A stretch of DNA of 64,000 nt, taken from contig NZ_JNCK01000001.1 in NCBI RefSeq assembly GCF_000731955.1, positions 3,472,001 through 3,536,000 of the forward strand. The letters are read 5' to 3'. The stretch comes from Halomonas zincidurans B6. Lineage in GTDB: Bacteria; Pseudomonadota; Gammaproteobacteria; Pseudomonadales; Halomonadaceae. Each line of letters begins with the position of its first letter. Within the stretch, counting starts at the first letter, position 1. A program made the translations under genes and the position numbers. The notes beneath the pieces were generated by a model that saw only the letters and a program-made list of their open reading frames with translations, was not told the origin of the DNA and ran no database searches. Positions 1 through 8,433 of this stretch are shown piece by piece.

Positions 1-3
1 GCC

Positions 4-1224
4 ATGAGCGAATACTCCCTGTTCACTTCCGAATCCGTATCCGAGGGTCACCCGGACAAGATCGCCGACCAGATCTCCGATGCGGTGCTGGACGCGATCA
101 TCGCCCGCGACAAGCAGGCGCGGGTGGCCTGCGAGACGCTGGTCAAGACCGGCGTGGCGATCGTCGCCGGCGAGATCACCACCAGCGCCTGGATCGATCT
201 CGAGGAGCTGGTGCGCAAGGTGATCCTGAATATCGGCTACAGCTCCTCGGATGTCGGCTTCGACGGCGAGACTTGTGGCGTGCTCAACCTGATCGGCAAG
301 CAGAGCGTCGACATCGCCCAGGGCGTCGACCGCTCGAAGCCCGAGGATCAGGGCGCCGGCGACCAGGGCCTGATGTTCGGCTACGCGACCAACGAGACCG
401 CCTCCTACATGCCGGCGCCGATCCACTATGCGCATCGCCTGGTCGAGCGTCAGTCGGAGCTGCGCAAGAACGGCATGCTGCCATGGCTGCGCCCGGACGC
501 CAAGAGCCAGGTGACCTTTCGCTATGACGACAACGGCAAGCCGCTGGCGGTGGAAGCGGTGGTGCTGTCGACCCAGCACGACCCAGAGATCGACCAGGAC
601 GACCTGCGCAAGATGGTCAAGCGCGAGATCATCGAGCAGGTGCTGCCCGCCGAGTGGCTGACTGCATCCACCAAGTATCACATCAATCCGACCGGCAAGT
701 TCGTGATCGGCGGTCCGGTGGGCGACTGCGGGCTGACCGGGCGCAAGATCATCGTCGATACCTACGGCGGCATGGCGCGCCACGGTGGCGGCGCGTTCTC
801 CGGCAAGGACCCGTCCAAGGTCGATCGCAGCGCCGCCTACGCCGGGCGCTACGTGGCCAAGAACATCGTCGCCGCGGGGCTCGCCGACAAGTGCGAGATC
901 CAGCTCTCCTACGCCATCGGCGTAGCCGAGCCGACCTCGGTGTCGATCGATACCTTCGGTACCGGCAAGGTCAGCGATGCCAAGATCATCGAGATGGTCC
1001 GCGAGCATTTCGACCTGCGCCCCTACGCGATCACCCGCATGCTCGATCTGCAGCATCCGATGTATCAGTTGACCGCCGCCTACGGCCACTTCGGCCGCGA
1101 GCCGTTCGAAACGAGCTACACCTGGACTGACGTCAACGGCGAGGCGCAGACCGAGACCTTCACCGCCTTCCCGTGGGAGAAGGTCGACAAGGCCGAAGCC
1201 CTGCGCGGCGCTGCCGGGCTCTAG
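4..1224 (+). CDS. metK: S-adenosylmethionine synthetase
   Basis: Makes SAM from methionine and ATP in the cytosol, releasing phosphate and pyrophosphate. The 406-residue product opens with the family signature [20 protein letters not shown] and contains [12 protein letters not shown] and the glycine-rich [16 protein letters not shown] segment that closes the triphosphate site; E. coli MetK is 384 residues. The ATG lies three bases from the window edge, so the promoter and any upstream regulator are outside. Together with ahcY and metF downstream it supplies the methyl cycle. A hairpin follows the stop codon. Identification is secure. Confidence 0.97.
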   Translation: MSEYSLFTSESVSEGHPDKIADQISDAVLDAIIARDKQARVACETLVKTGVAIVAGEITTSAWIDLEELVRKVILNIGYSSSDVGFDGETCGVLNLIGKQSVDIAQGVDRSKPEDQGAGDQGLMFGYATNETASYMPAPIHYAHRLVERQSELRKNGMLPWLRPDAKSQVTFRYDDNGKPLAVEAVVLSTQHDPEIDQDDLRKMVKREIIEQVLPAEWLTASTKYHINPTGKFVIGGPVGDCGLTGRKIIVDTYGGMARHGGGAFSGKDPSKVDRSAAYAGRYVAKNIVAAGLADKCEIQLSYAIGVAEPTSVSIDTFGTGKVSDAKIIEMVREHFDLRPYAITRMLDLQHPMYQLTAAYGHFGREPFETSYTWTDVNGEAQTETFTAFPWEKVDKAEALRGAAGL

Positions 1225-1242
1225 CGTACTGCCAGGCCAGTG

Positions 1243-1277
1243 CGACGCCCCGCCACAACGGCGGGGGGGCGTCGTTT
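1243..1277 (+). terminator. hairpin terminator after metK
   Basis: CGACGCCCCGCC (1243-1254) pairs with GGCGGGG...GCGTCG (1260-1274) with three extra G as a bulge, loop ACAAC, then a short TTT. A G7 run lies in the 3' arm. Confidence 0.55.
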
Positions 1278-1347
1278 GTGGCTTTCGAGCCTTCTACGCT
1301 GTTTGTGGGAACTGGATTTCGCTAATCAATGGATGAGGAACGTGAAC

Positions 1348-1746
1348 ATGGAAAACCGCAAACTTGCTTGGTTCGCCGCAATGGCACTGTCCGGTGTGCT
1401 GTTGGCTGGCTGTAGTGACGATGGCGAAGAACAGCAGCCCGGCGGTGGCGATGAATCGGCTACCAGTTCGGAAACCACCAGTGGTGGCACGTCCGGTTCG
1501 AGCAGCGGCTCGACCTCCGGTTCAACGACGGGCTCTGGCGGCGGTTCGGCAACCGCTGCGGACGGGGGGGGGGCGTCAGGCTCCACTGCAACCGGCGACG
1601 CCTCCGGTGATCTGGGCATGAGCGAGGATCAGGCCAGCGGCGGTTCGTCGGACGCCACCAATGGCGACATGGCGGACGATCAAAGCGCTACCCAGGATGG
1701 CCAGAGCGGCCAGCAGCAGGACGAGGAGCAGCAATCCTCGCAGTAA
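1348..1746 (+). CDS. small Ser/Gly/Thr-rich lipoprotein, function unknown
   Basis: Predicted 132-residue envelope lipoprotein. The ATG at 1348 is chosen because GAGGAA (1334-1339) sits 8 bases upstream and the product then starts with a normal signal peptide, MENRKLAWFAAM..., ending in lipobox LLAGC with the lipidated Cys at residue 22. The residue after Cys is Ser, which favours the outer membrane. The mature part is low complexity: Ser/Gly/Thr-rich in the first half, acidic and Gln/Asp-rich at the end. No domain is recognised. A run of ten G (1564-1573) lies inside the coding sequence, so one-base slippage would truncate or scramble the C-terminal half. An in-frame start at 1240 would add an unlikely basic leader. 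Confidence 0.75.
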   Translation: MENRKLAWFAAMALSGVLLAGCSDDGEEQQPGGGDESATSSETTSGGTSGSSSGSTSGSTTGSGGGSATAADGGGASGSTATGDASGDLGMSEDQASGGSSDATNGDMADDQSATQDGQSGQQQDEEQQSSQ

Positions 1747-1775
1747 TCGCCGGCCATCGATGAATCGAGCGAAGC

Positions 1776-1797
1776 AGGCGGCCCACGTGGGCCGCCT
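1776..1797. terminator. palindrome after lipoprotein gene
   Basis: A perfect palindrome, AGGCGGCCCA/TGGGCCGCCT around CG, 30 bases after the lipoprotein stop; a stable stem but without a T-run, so terminator activity is inferred. Confidence 0.4.
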
Positions 1798-1882
1798 TGT
1801 CGTCAGCGCGCAAGTCGATTGAAAAAGTGCTGCGCCTGTAGTGAACTGCCAGAACAGGGTCGTTGACCCCGGTCGCGTTGCC

Positions 1883-1985
1883 GCCGCTCGAGGGGCGCTG
1901 CAGCACACCGACGCCAAGCGTCGGTGTGCGAGGCTCGAGCGGCTTGCCGCAAGCAAGCAACGGCGCCCATTCCCTAGGAATGGAG
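1883..1985 (+). promoter_or_regulatory. SAH riboswitch upstream of ahcY
   Basis: Structured leader matching the S-adenosylhomocysteine riboswitch layout. P1: GCCGCTCGAG (1883-1892) pairs perfectly with CTCGAGCGGC (1934-1943). P2: GCACACCGACGC (1903-1914) with GCGTCGGTGTGC (1918-1929), loop CAA. Pseudoknot: GGGCGC (1893-1898) with GCGCCC (1963-1968), with the class-typical elements GGGGCGCTGC and CAACGGCGCCC. Next, CCATTCC (1967-1973) can pair with GGAATGG (1977-1983), which masks the ribosome site GGAG (1982-1985) of ahcY. This hairpin shares bases 1967-1968 with the pseudoknot, so SAH binding should free the ribosome site and turn AhcY on. The class is known to bind SAH and activate ahcY; the switching mechanism here is inferred from the pairing. 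Confidence 0.9.
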
Positions 1986-1995
1986 TAAGACGACG

Positions 1996-3408
1996 ATGAC
2001 AGCCATGGCGAATGCCCAAGCCAACCTCGCCGAAGACTACCAGGTCGCCGATATCGCGCTGGCCGACTGGGGTCGGCGCGAGATCCGGATCGCCGAAACC
2101 GAAATGCCGGCGCTGATGAAGATCCGCGCCAAGTATCGAGACCAACAGCCGCTGGCCGGCGCGCGGATTGCCGGCTGCATTCACATGACCATTCAGACCG
2201 CGGTGCTGATCGAGACGCTGATCGAGCTCGGCGCCTCGGTACGCTGGTCCTCCTGCAATATCTTCTCGACCCAGGATCATGCCGCCGCGGCGATCGCCGC
2301 CGCGGGCATTCCGGTGTTCGCCTGGAAGGGCGAAAGCGAGGAGGAGTTCTGGTGGTGCATCGAACAGACCGTGGAAGGCCCCGGCGGCTGGACCCCGAAC
2401 ATGGTGCTCGACGACGGCGGCGATCTGACCGCGCTGCTGCACGACAAGCGCCCGGAGTTGCTCGACGCCATCCACGGCATTTCCGAGGAGACCACCACCG
2501 GCGTGCATCGCCTGCAGGAGATGCTGCGCGACCGGACCCTCAAGGTCCCGGCGATCAACGTCAACGACGCCGTCACCAAATCCAAGAACGACAACAAGTA
2601 CGGCTGCCGTCACAGTCTCAACGACGCCATCAAGCGCGGCCTCGATCACCTGATGGCCGGCAAGCAGGCGCTGGTGGTCGGCTACGGCGACGTCGGCAAG
2701 GGCTCGGCGGCCTCGCTGCGTCAGGAGGGCATGATCGTCAAGATCAGCGAGATCGATCCGATCTGCGCCATGCAGGCGTGCATGGACGGCTACGAAGTCG
2801 TCTCACCCTATGTCGGCGGCGTCAACAACGGCGTCGATAGCATCGATCGCGAGCTGCTCGGCAGGATCGACCTGGTGGTGACCTGTACCGGCAACGTCGA
2901 TGCCTGCGACGCGCCGATGCTCAAGGCGCTCAAGTCCGGCGCGGTGGTCTGCAACATCGGCCACTTCGACAGCGAGATCGACACCGCCTACATGCGTCGC
3001 CAATGGCACTGGGAGGAGGTCAAGCCGCAGGTCCACAAGGTCTATCGCGACAGCGACCCGGGCGACTTCGATCCGCAGAGTCGCGATTACCTGATCCTGC
3101 TCTCGGAGGGCCGGCTGGTGAACCTGGGCAACGCCACCGGTCATCCGTCGCGGATCATGGACGGCTCCTTCGCCAATCAGGTGCTGGCCCAGCTCCACCT
3201 GTTCGAGCGCAAGTTTGCCGATCTTGCCGACGACGACAAGGCCGGCGGCCTGAGCGTGACGGTGCTGCCCAAGCAGCTCGACGAAGAGGTCGCGCGCTAC
3301 ATGGTCGAAGGCTTCGGCGGGGTCGTCACGCGGATGACCCCGGAGCAGGCCGAGTACACCGGCGTGCCCGCCGAGGGGCCCTACAAGCCGGACGAGTATC
3401 GTTACTGA
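1996..3408 (+). CDS. ahcY: S-adenosylhomocysteine hydrolase
   Basis: Splits SAH reversibly into adenosine and homocysteine, relieving product inhibition of methyltransferases. The 470-residue product has the substrate-binding N-terminal part ([20 protein letters not shown]), the NAD-binding loop [12 protein letters not shown] at about residues 230-241 and the conserved C-terminal KPDEYRY. ATG 1996 has GGAG 10 bases upstream within the riboswitch platform; a second ATG at 2005 is possible. An SAH riboswitch precedes it. In many proteobacteria metF follows directly; here a 12.6-kb accessory segment separates them. Confidence 0.97.
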   Translation: MTAMANAQANLAEDYQVADIALADWGRREIRIAETEMPALMKIRAKYRDQQPLAGARIAGCIHMTIQTAVLIETLIELGASVRWSSCNIFSTQDHAAAAIAAAGIPVFAWKGESEEEFWWCIEQTVEGPGGWTPNMVLDDGGDLTALLHDKRPELLDAIHGISEETTTGVHRLQEMLRDRTLKVPAINVNDAVTKSKNDNKYGCRHSLNDAIKRGLDHLMAGKQALVVGYGDVGKGSAASLRQEGMIVKISEIDPICAMQACMDGYEVVSPYVGGVNNGVDSIDRELLGRIDLVVTCTGNVDACDAPMLKALKSGAVVCNIGHFDSEIDTAYMRRQWHWEEVKPQVHKVYRDSDPGDFDPQSRDYLILLSEGRLVNLGNATGHPSRIMDGSFANQVLAQLHLFERKFADLADDDKAGGLSVTVLPKQLDEEVARYMVEGFGGVVTRMTPEQAEYTGVPAEGPYKPDEYRY

Positions 3409-3429
3409 GACCGCTTTACAGGTTAGCCG

Positions 3430-3455
3430 ACAACGCCGCCCGCAGGCGGCGTTGT
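3430..3455. terminator. hairpin after ahcY
   Basis: ACAACGCCGCC (3430-3440) and GGCGGCGTTGT (3445-3455) form a perfect 11-bp stem with loop CGCA, just after the ahcY stop. There is no U-tract, so it may be a weak terminator or an RNA-end stabiliser. Confidence 0.5.
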
Positions 3456-3510
3456 CGCGTCGGAGCGTGATCCGCGGACAATCCGTCGCAAGCAGGCCAG
3501 GGAGGGCCTC

Positions 3511-4746
<1,236 letters not shown>

Positions 4747-4787
4747 GGCAAGCATCGCGGCTGAGATCAAGGGCGCGGTGAGTAGGC

Positions 4788-4818
4788 TTGCCTATGTGCA
4801 GGGTATAGGTTCTATACT
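4788..4818 (+). promoter_or_regulatory. candidate promoter and operator of the complex-I-like operon
   Basis: TTGCCT (4788-4793) and TATACT (4813-4818) are separated by 19 bases, a long spacer. A 6-3-6 inverted repeat GTATAG-GTT-CTATAC (4803-4817) covers the end of the spacer and the -10 element, where a repressor or spacer-remodelling activator could bind. The operon start codon is 115 bases downstream; the rest of 4747-4933 shows nothing else. Confidence 0.45.
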
Positions 4819-4933
4819 GAAGATAATTCATTGAAATGCGCTGGATCGCCCGAATCTTAGCTGGATTTTCCGAGCCTTAAGAGTTCGGCACAGGATCACG
4901 ATCATGCGCTGATGTCAGGGACGAGGGGTTAGC

Positions 4934-5281
4934 ATGGAGCTGCTGAGATTGCTGGTGGTACTGCTGGTTGCACTAGGCGTCGGTCTGGCGCTGCAGTGGC
5001 CGGCGCTACGCCGTCAGCCACTGCCGGGCTACTCCCAACGCGCGCCATTCCTGGGCGGCGGCACCCCGGATAGCCACGCCTGGAACCGTTATCACATCCG
5101 CTATTACCCGATGACCCTGCTGCTGATCGCCTTCGAGATGGAGATGATGTTCATGTACCCCTGGGCGGTGGTGTTCGTCGAGGAGGGGCTGGTGGCGGTG
5201 ATGGAGATGGGCATGTTCCTGGCCATCCTGTCGGTGGGTATCGTCTACGCCTGGCGCGAGGGGGTGTTCAAGTGGCAGTGA
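4934..5281 (+). CDS. complex I membrane subunit NuoA-like
   Basis: 115-residue, three-helix inner-membrane protein homologous to NuoA (ND3), which in complex I links the quinone site to the first channel subunits. The loop and second helix carry YHIRYYPMTLLLIAFEME followed by MMFMYPWA, corresponding to the family block FxVxYYxxxLxFxxFDxExxFLYPWA. The family Asp (D79 in E. coli) is replaced by Glu68, while the following Glu (E70) is kept. It is the first gene of an eight-gene operon and overlaps the next gene by 10 bases. Electron-transfer partners are not encoded, so the label NADH dehydrogenase would be misleading. Confidence 0.88.
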   Translation: MELLRLLVVLLVALGVGLALQWPALRRQPLPGYSQRAPFLGGGTPDSHAWNRYHIRYYPMTLLLIAFEMEMMFMYPWAVVFVEEGLVAVMEMGMFLAILSVGIVYAWREGVFKWQ

Positions 5282-6561
5282 ACTGGCTGGCACGACTCGC
5301 GGCCCGTGCGCCGGTCCCGGTCTATCCGCTGCTGGGGATCGGCGGCGAGCGGGCGCTGTATCAACTGGCGCTGGCCGAGCGCGTCACGCGAGTCGATTCG
5401 CCGCGTCATGCCAGCGTGCTGCTGGTCGCCGGCCACGTGCCGGCGCACCACCACGAAGCGCTCAAGCGCGTCCACGACCAATTGCCGCGACCGTTCGCCA
5501 CGCTGTGGTTTCGCAGCCAGGCGTTGCCGGGATTGGAGAGCGCCCGGCGCCTCGACGACCCCGCGAGACTGCCCGACGAACTGGTCGCCCTGCACCACGA
5601 GTTGCAGAGTGGTCAGCGCGGCAGCTCGCCGCGGCTGCTGCCCGATGAACCGCCCAACCCCTGGGAAGGGCTGGGCGATGACGGTCACGGCGGCGAGGGC
5701 ATGATGGGCGGTACGCCCTATGGCCGGCCGATGGCGATGAACATGCAGGACGATATCCGCGACGGCCTGACACTCGACTCGCTGACCTTCCGATTGGGTC
5801 CGTTCTACCCGCTGCTGCCGCCCGGCCTGGCTGCGGAGATCACCTTGCAGGGCGACGTGATCCAGACCTGGACGAGCCAGTCGCCTGGCTATCCCCGGAC
5901 TCTCGATGCAGTCTTCCAGCGGGCCCGCGAGCAACCGGTGGCGATCGCCGAGCTCGAGCTGGCGCGTGCCCGGCACCACCTCCGTCATCTCTATCAGGCG
6001 CTGCGTCTGGCCGGCCTCGAGGGGCTCGGCCTGAAGGCGCTGCGTCTGGCCCGTGAACTGACCCCGGCGAGCCGCCTGGACGGCCTGCGCCGGCAATTGC
6101 TGCGCTCGGGATTCTTCCGTCTGGCGGCGCTCGACGGCGGCGTGGTGGACGCCGAGACGGCACGTTGTCTCGGCGGTCCGACGGCCCGCGCCGCGGGCAT
6201 CGACGCCGACCGGCGCCGCGACGATGCGCATTATCGGCGGCTCGGCTTTCGCCCGGTGCTGGGCCGGGATGGCGATACCCGGGCGCGCTGGCATCAGACG
6301 CTCGCCGAGATCGAGCAGTCGCTGGCGCTGGCCGGGCGCGCCGTCGCTGAAGGCGATTTGACCACCGCCGCCCCCGGCAACGCCGAGCCCCCGGGCGGCC
6401 CATGGCGCGAGCGGTCCGCGCAGGACGCCGCTGGCTGTCTCGAAGCGCTGCTGCCCGGCATGGAGTGGGACGGCGCGCTGGCGACGATCGCCAGCCTCGA
6501 GCTTGCCGAGGCCAGCGCCTCGCCACCACTCGGCGAGGCAAGTGCGGAGGGTCCGGAATGA
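5272..6561 (+). CDS. fused NuoB-like/NuoD-like protein lacking redox ligands
   Basis: 429-residue soluble protein. Residues about 15-112 align by eye with NuoB/PSST (DSPRHASVLLVAGHV matches the family SPRQADLMVVAGTC), but every [4Fe-4S] N2 cysteine is gone and a His-rich HVPAHHHE occupies one ligand region. A Gly-rich linker (135-155) leads to a NuoD/49-kDa-like part, about 165-360 (TFRLGPFYP, GPTARAAGI, GRDGDTRAR, EIEQSL). The NuoD motif GPQHPxTHG reads GPFYPLLPPG, so the quinone-site histidines are lost. The only cysteines are 299 and 389. GTG 5272 is preferred (GAGGGGG 7 bases upstream); GTG 5278 is possible. Probably a structural platform for the membrane arm; catalysis of quinone reduction as in complex I is excluded. 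Confidence 0.8.
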   Translation: MAVNWLARLAARAPVPVYPLLGIGGERALYQLALAERVTRVDSPRHASVLLVAGHVPAHHHEALKRVHDQLPRPFATLWFRSQALPGLESARRLDDPARLPDELVALHHELQSGQRGSSPRLLPDEPPNPWEGLGDDGHGGEGMMGGTPYGRPMAMNMQDDIRDGLTLDSLTFRLGPFYPLLPPGLAAEITLQGDVIQTWTSQSPGYPRTLDAVFQRAREQPVAIAELELARARHHLRHLYQALRLAGLEGLGLKALRLARELTPASRLDGLRRQLLRSGFFRLAALDGGVVDAETARCLGGPTARAAGIDADRRRDDAHYRRLGFRPVLGRDGDTRARWHQTLAEIEQSLALAGRAVAEGDLTTAAPGNAEPPGGPWRERSAQDAAGCLEALLPGMEWDGALATIASLELAEASASPPLGEASAEGPE

Positions 6562-7472
6562 CGGCATGGGCAGCGTTGTTACTGACCTTCCTGGTCTTGG
6601 CGGTGGGTGGCTACGCGGTGGCTCTCGTCGACCGGCTGATCGCCGCGGCCTGCGGCTGGCCCCGCCAGGGCAACGCCTGGCTGGCCCCGCTGGCGCGCGG
6701 TGCCTGGCTGTATCGTCAGCACGCCAACGTCACCGAGGCGCCCGATCGGCGCGCCTGGCGGCTGGCCCCGGCGCTCTACCTGGCGCTGGCCGCCTTGGGT
6801 CTGGCGCTGGTGCCCTGGTCGCCGACCCTGATCGCCGCGGACCTGGCCACCGGCGTGGTGCTGTGGGGCAGTTTCGAGTCCTTGGCCACGGTGGTGATCT
6901 TCCTGCACGGCTGGTCGGCCAACGCGCCGCTGGCGCTGATCGGCGGCTATCGCTACGTGGCGCTAGGACTTTCCTACATCCTGATCAGCATGTTCGTGCT
7001 GATCGGTGTGGTGCTGCCCGCCGAGTCGTTGCGGTTCGCCCAGGTGGTGGCCGCGCAGGACGAGCTGTGGAATGTGGTGCGCCAGCCGCTGGGTCTGCCG
7101 CTGTTGCTGATCGTCGGGCTGGGGCTGACCTTCTGGGGGCCGCTTAACCTGGCCGACTCGACGGACCTGGCCGGAGGCACCGCCAGCGAGGTCTCGGGGC
7201 CGCCGCGGCTGGCCTGGGAGATCGCCCGGGTGGCGATGCTGGTGGCCTTCAGCGGCATCGCGGCAACTGCCTTCCTGGGCGGCTGGCTGGGGCCGTGGCT
7301 GCCCGGGCCGCTGTGGCTGGCGCTCAAGATGCTGGCGGTGCTGCTGGCGCTTGTGTGGCTGGGCCGGGTATTGCCGCGGCTGGCGCCGGAGCGCTGCGTC
7401 ACCTTGATGTGGGTGGTATTGCTGCCGCTGTCGTTCGTGGACCTGATCTGGGCTGGACTGGAGGCGTTGTAA
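6558..7472 (+). CDS. complex I membrane subunit NuoH-like
   Basis: 304-residue protein with about eight membrane helices, homologous to NuoH (ND1), the subunit forming the lower quinone tunnel and the E-channel. Seen: FSGIAATAFLGGWLGP, LWLALKMLAVLLALVWLGRVLPRL and a C-terminal LLPLSFVDLIW, all in family positions. The conserved acidic loop DLxEGESELVAGF of true NuoH is degraded to DSTDLAGGTASEV, and the protein is shorter than usual (about 325). ATG 6558 overlaps the upstream stop (ATGA) and has GGAGG 7 bases before it; a longer frame from 6402 has no support. Loss of the acidic loop fits the absent quinone site next door. Confidence 0.82.
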   Translation: MTAWAALLLTFLVLAVGGYAVALVDRLIAAACGWPRQGNAWLAPLARGAWLYRQHANVTEAPDRRAWRLAPALYLALAALGLALVPWSPTLIAADLATGVVLWGSFESLATVVIFLHGWSANAPLALIGGYRYVALGLSYILISMFVLIGVVLPAESLRFAQVVAAQDELWNVVRQPLGLPLLLIVGLGLTFWGPLNLADSTDLAGGTASEVSGPPRLAWEIARVAMLVAFSGIAATAFLGGWLGPWLPGPLWLALKMLAVLLALVWLGRVLPRLAPERCVTLMWVVLLPLSFVDLIWAGLEAL

Positions 7473-8086
7473 TGCAAACGAGCCTGCTCGCCGATGTGAT
7501 CTTCTGGGTGCTGGCCGCGCTTGCCGTGGTCAGCGGCTGGCGGGTGTTTTGCACCGATTCGATGGTTCGCGCGTCGTTCTTCCTGCTCGCCTCGTTCATC
7601 GCCGTGGGTGCGATCATGCTGTTGCTGGCGGCGGTTTACCTGGGGGTGGCAGTGTTCTTCATGATGGCCGTCGAGATGATGATCATGGCGCTGTTCATGG
7701 TGATGTTCATGATGAACCCGGCGGGGCTCAACCCGATGATGATGGTTCATCAGCATCGCCTGTCGATCGTCGCGGGCGGCCTGGCCTTTGCGGTGCTGGG
7801 GGCGCTGGCGCTGTTCGTCGAGTTTCCCGACCGGTCGCTGCCGGCGGGGCTCGACCCGGTGGCCTCGCTGGGCCGCGAGTTGCTCGGCGATTCGATGCTG
7901 GTGTTCGAGTCGGCGGGCATCGTGCTGCTGACGACGATGATCGGCGTGGTGGTGCTGTCGAGCCATCATGGACGCTTCGGCGCTGCCAACCAGGGTTCGT
8001 TGCCGCCGGGGCTCGAGCCGGGCGGCGAGCCGGCCGGCCCGCAGCAGGACTCGGGGGAAACGGCGGGGCACCAGCACTGCCATTAG
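7472..8086 (+). CDS. complex I membrane subunit NuoJ-like
   Basis: 204-residue inner-membrane protein with five hydrophobic segments, homologous to NuoJ (ND6), the hinge subunit with the pi-bulge helix. The middle is unusually Met-rich (VEMMIMALFMVMFMMNPAGLNPMMMV), and the C-terminus is a hydrophilic Gly/Pro/His tail. ATG 7472 overlaps the nuoH-like stop TAA by one base, with GGAGG 7 bases upstream. It precedes the nuoK-like gene by 41 bases, the same J-K order as in canonical operons. The family assignment rests on operon position and topology more than on motifs. Confidence 0.8.
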   Translation: MQTSLLADVIFWVLAALAVVSGWRVFCTDSMVRASFFLLASFIAVGAIMLLLAAVYLGVAVFFMMAVEMMIMALFMVMFMMNPAGLNPMMMVHQHRLSIVAGGLAFAVLGALALFVEFPDRSLPAGLDPVASLGRELLGDSMLVFESAGIVLLTTMIGVVVLSSHHGRFGAANQGSLPPGLEPGGEPAGPQQDSGETAGHQHCH

Positions 8087-8127
8087 TATTTTAGTATTCG
8101 CGAGCAACCGACACAGGGAGACGTGGA

Positions 8128-8433
8128 ATGACCTTGGTTAGCCTCTTGCTGGTAGCCGCCGCGCTGATCGGCATCGGCCTGTACGGCGCGCTGTCGCAGC
8201 AGTCGTTCGTGATGCTGATGATGGGCCTGGAGCTGATGCTCAATGGGGTGATGCTCGCCGCGGTGGCGTTCTGGGCGCTGAGCGCTGCCGGCGTCCCGGA
8301 GGGTCAGTTACTGACGATCGTCGTCATGGCGGTAATGGCGATCGAGATGGCCATAGGCTTCGCCCTGGTGGTGGCGGTGTTCCGCACCAATCAGGCCGAC
8401 ATGACCGAAGCGCTCGGCGAGCTCAAGCACTGA
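8128..8433 (+). CDS. complex I membrane subunit NuoK-like
   Basis: 101-residue, three-helix protein homologous to NuoK (ND4L) and MrpC. Both membrane glutamates essential for proton transfer in NuoK are present: Glu35 in MMGLELMLNGVMLA and Glu73 in MAIEMAIGFALVVAVF (E36 and E72 in E. coli). AGGGAGA precedes ATG 8128, and the stop overlaps the next start (TGATG). Retention of these residues while redox sites are lost says selection acts on ion translocation. Confidence 0.92.
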   Translation: MTLVSLLLVAAALIGIGLYGALSQQSFVMLMMGLELMLNGVMLAAVAFWALSAAGVPEGQLLTIVVMAVMAIEMAIGFALVVAVFRTNQADMTEALGELKH

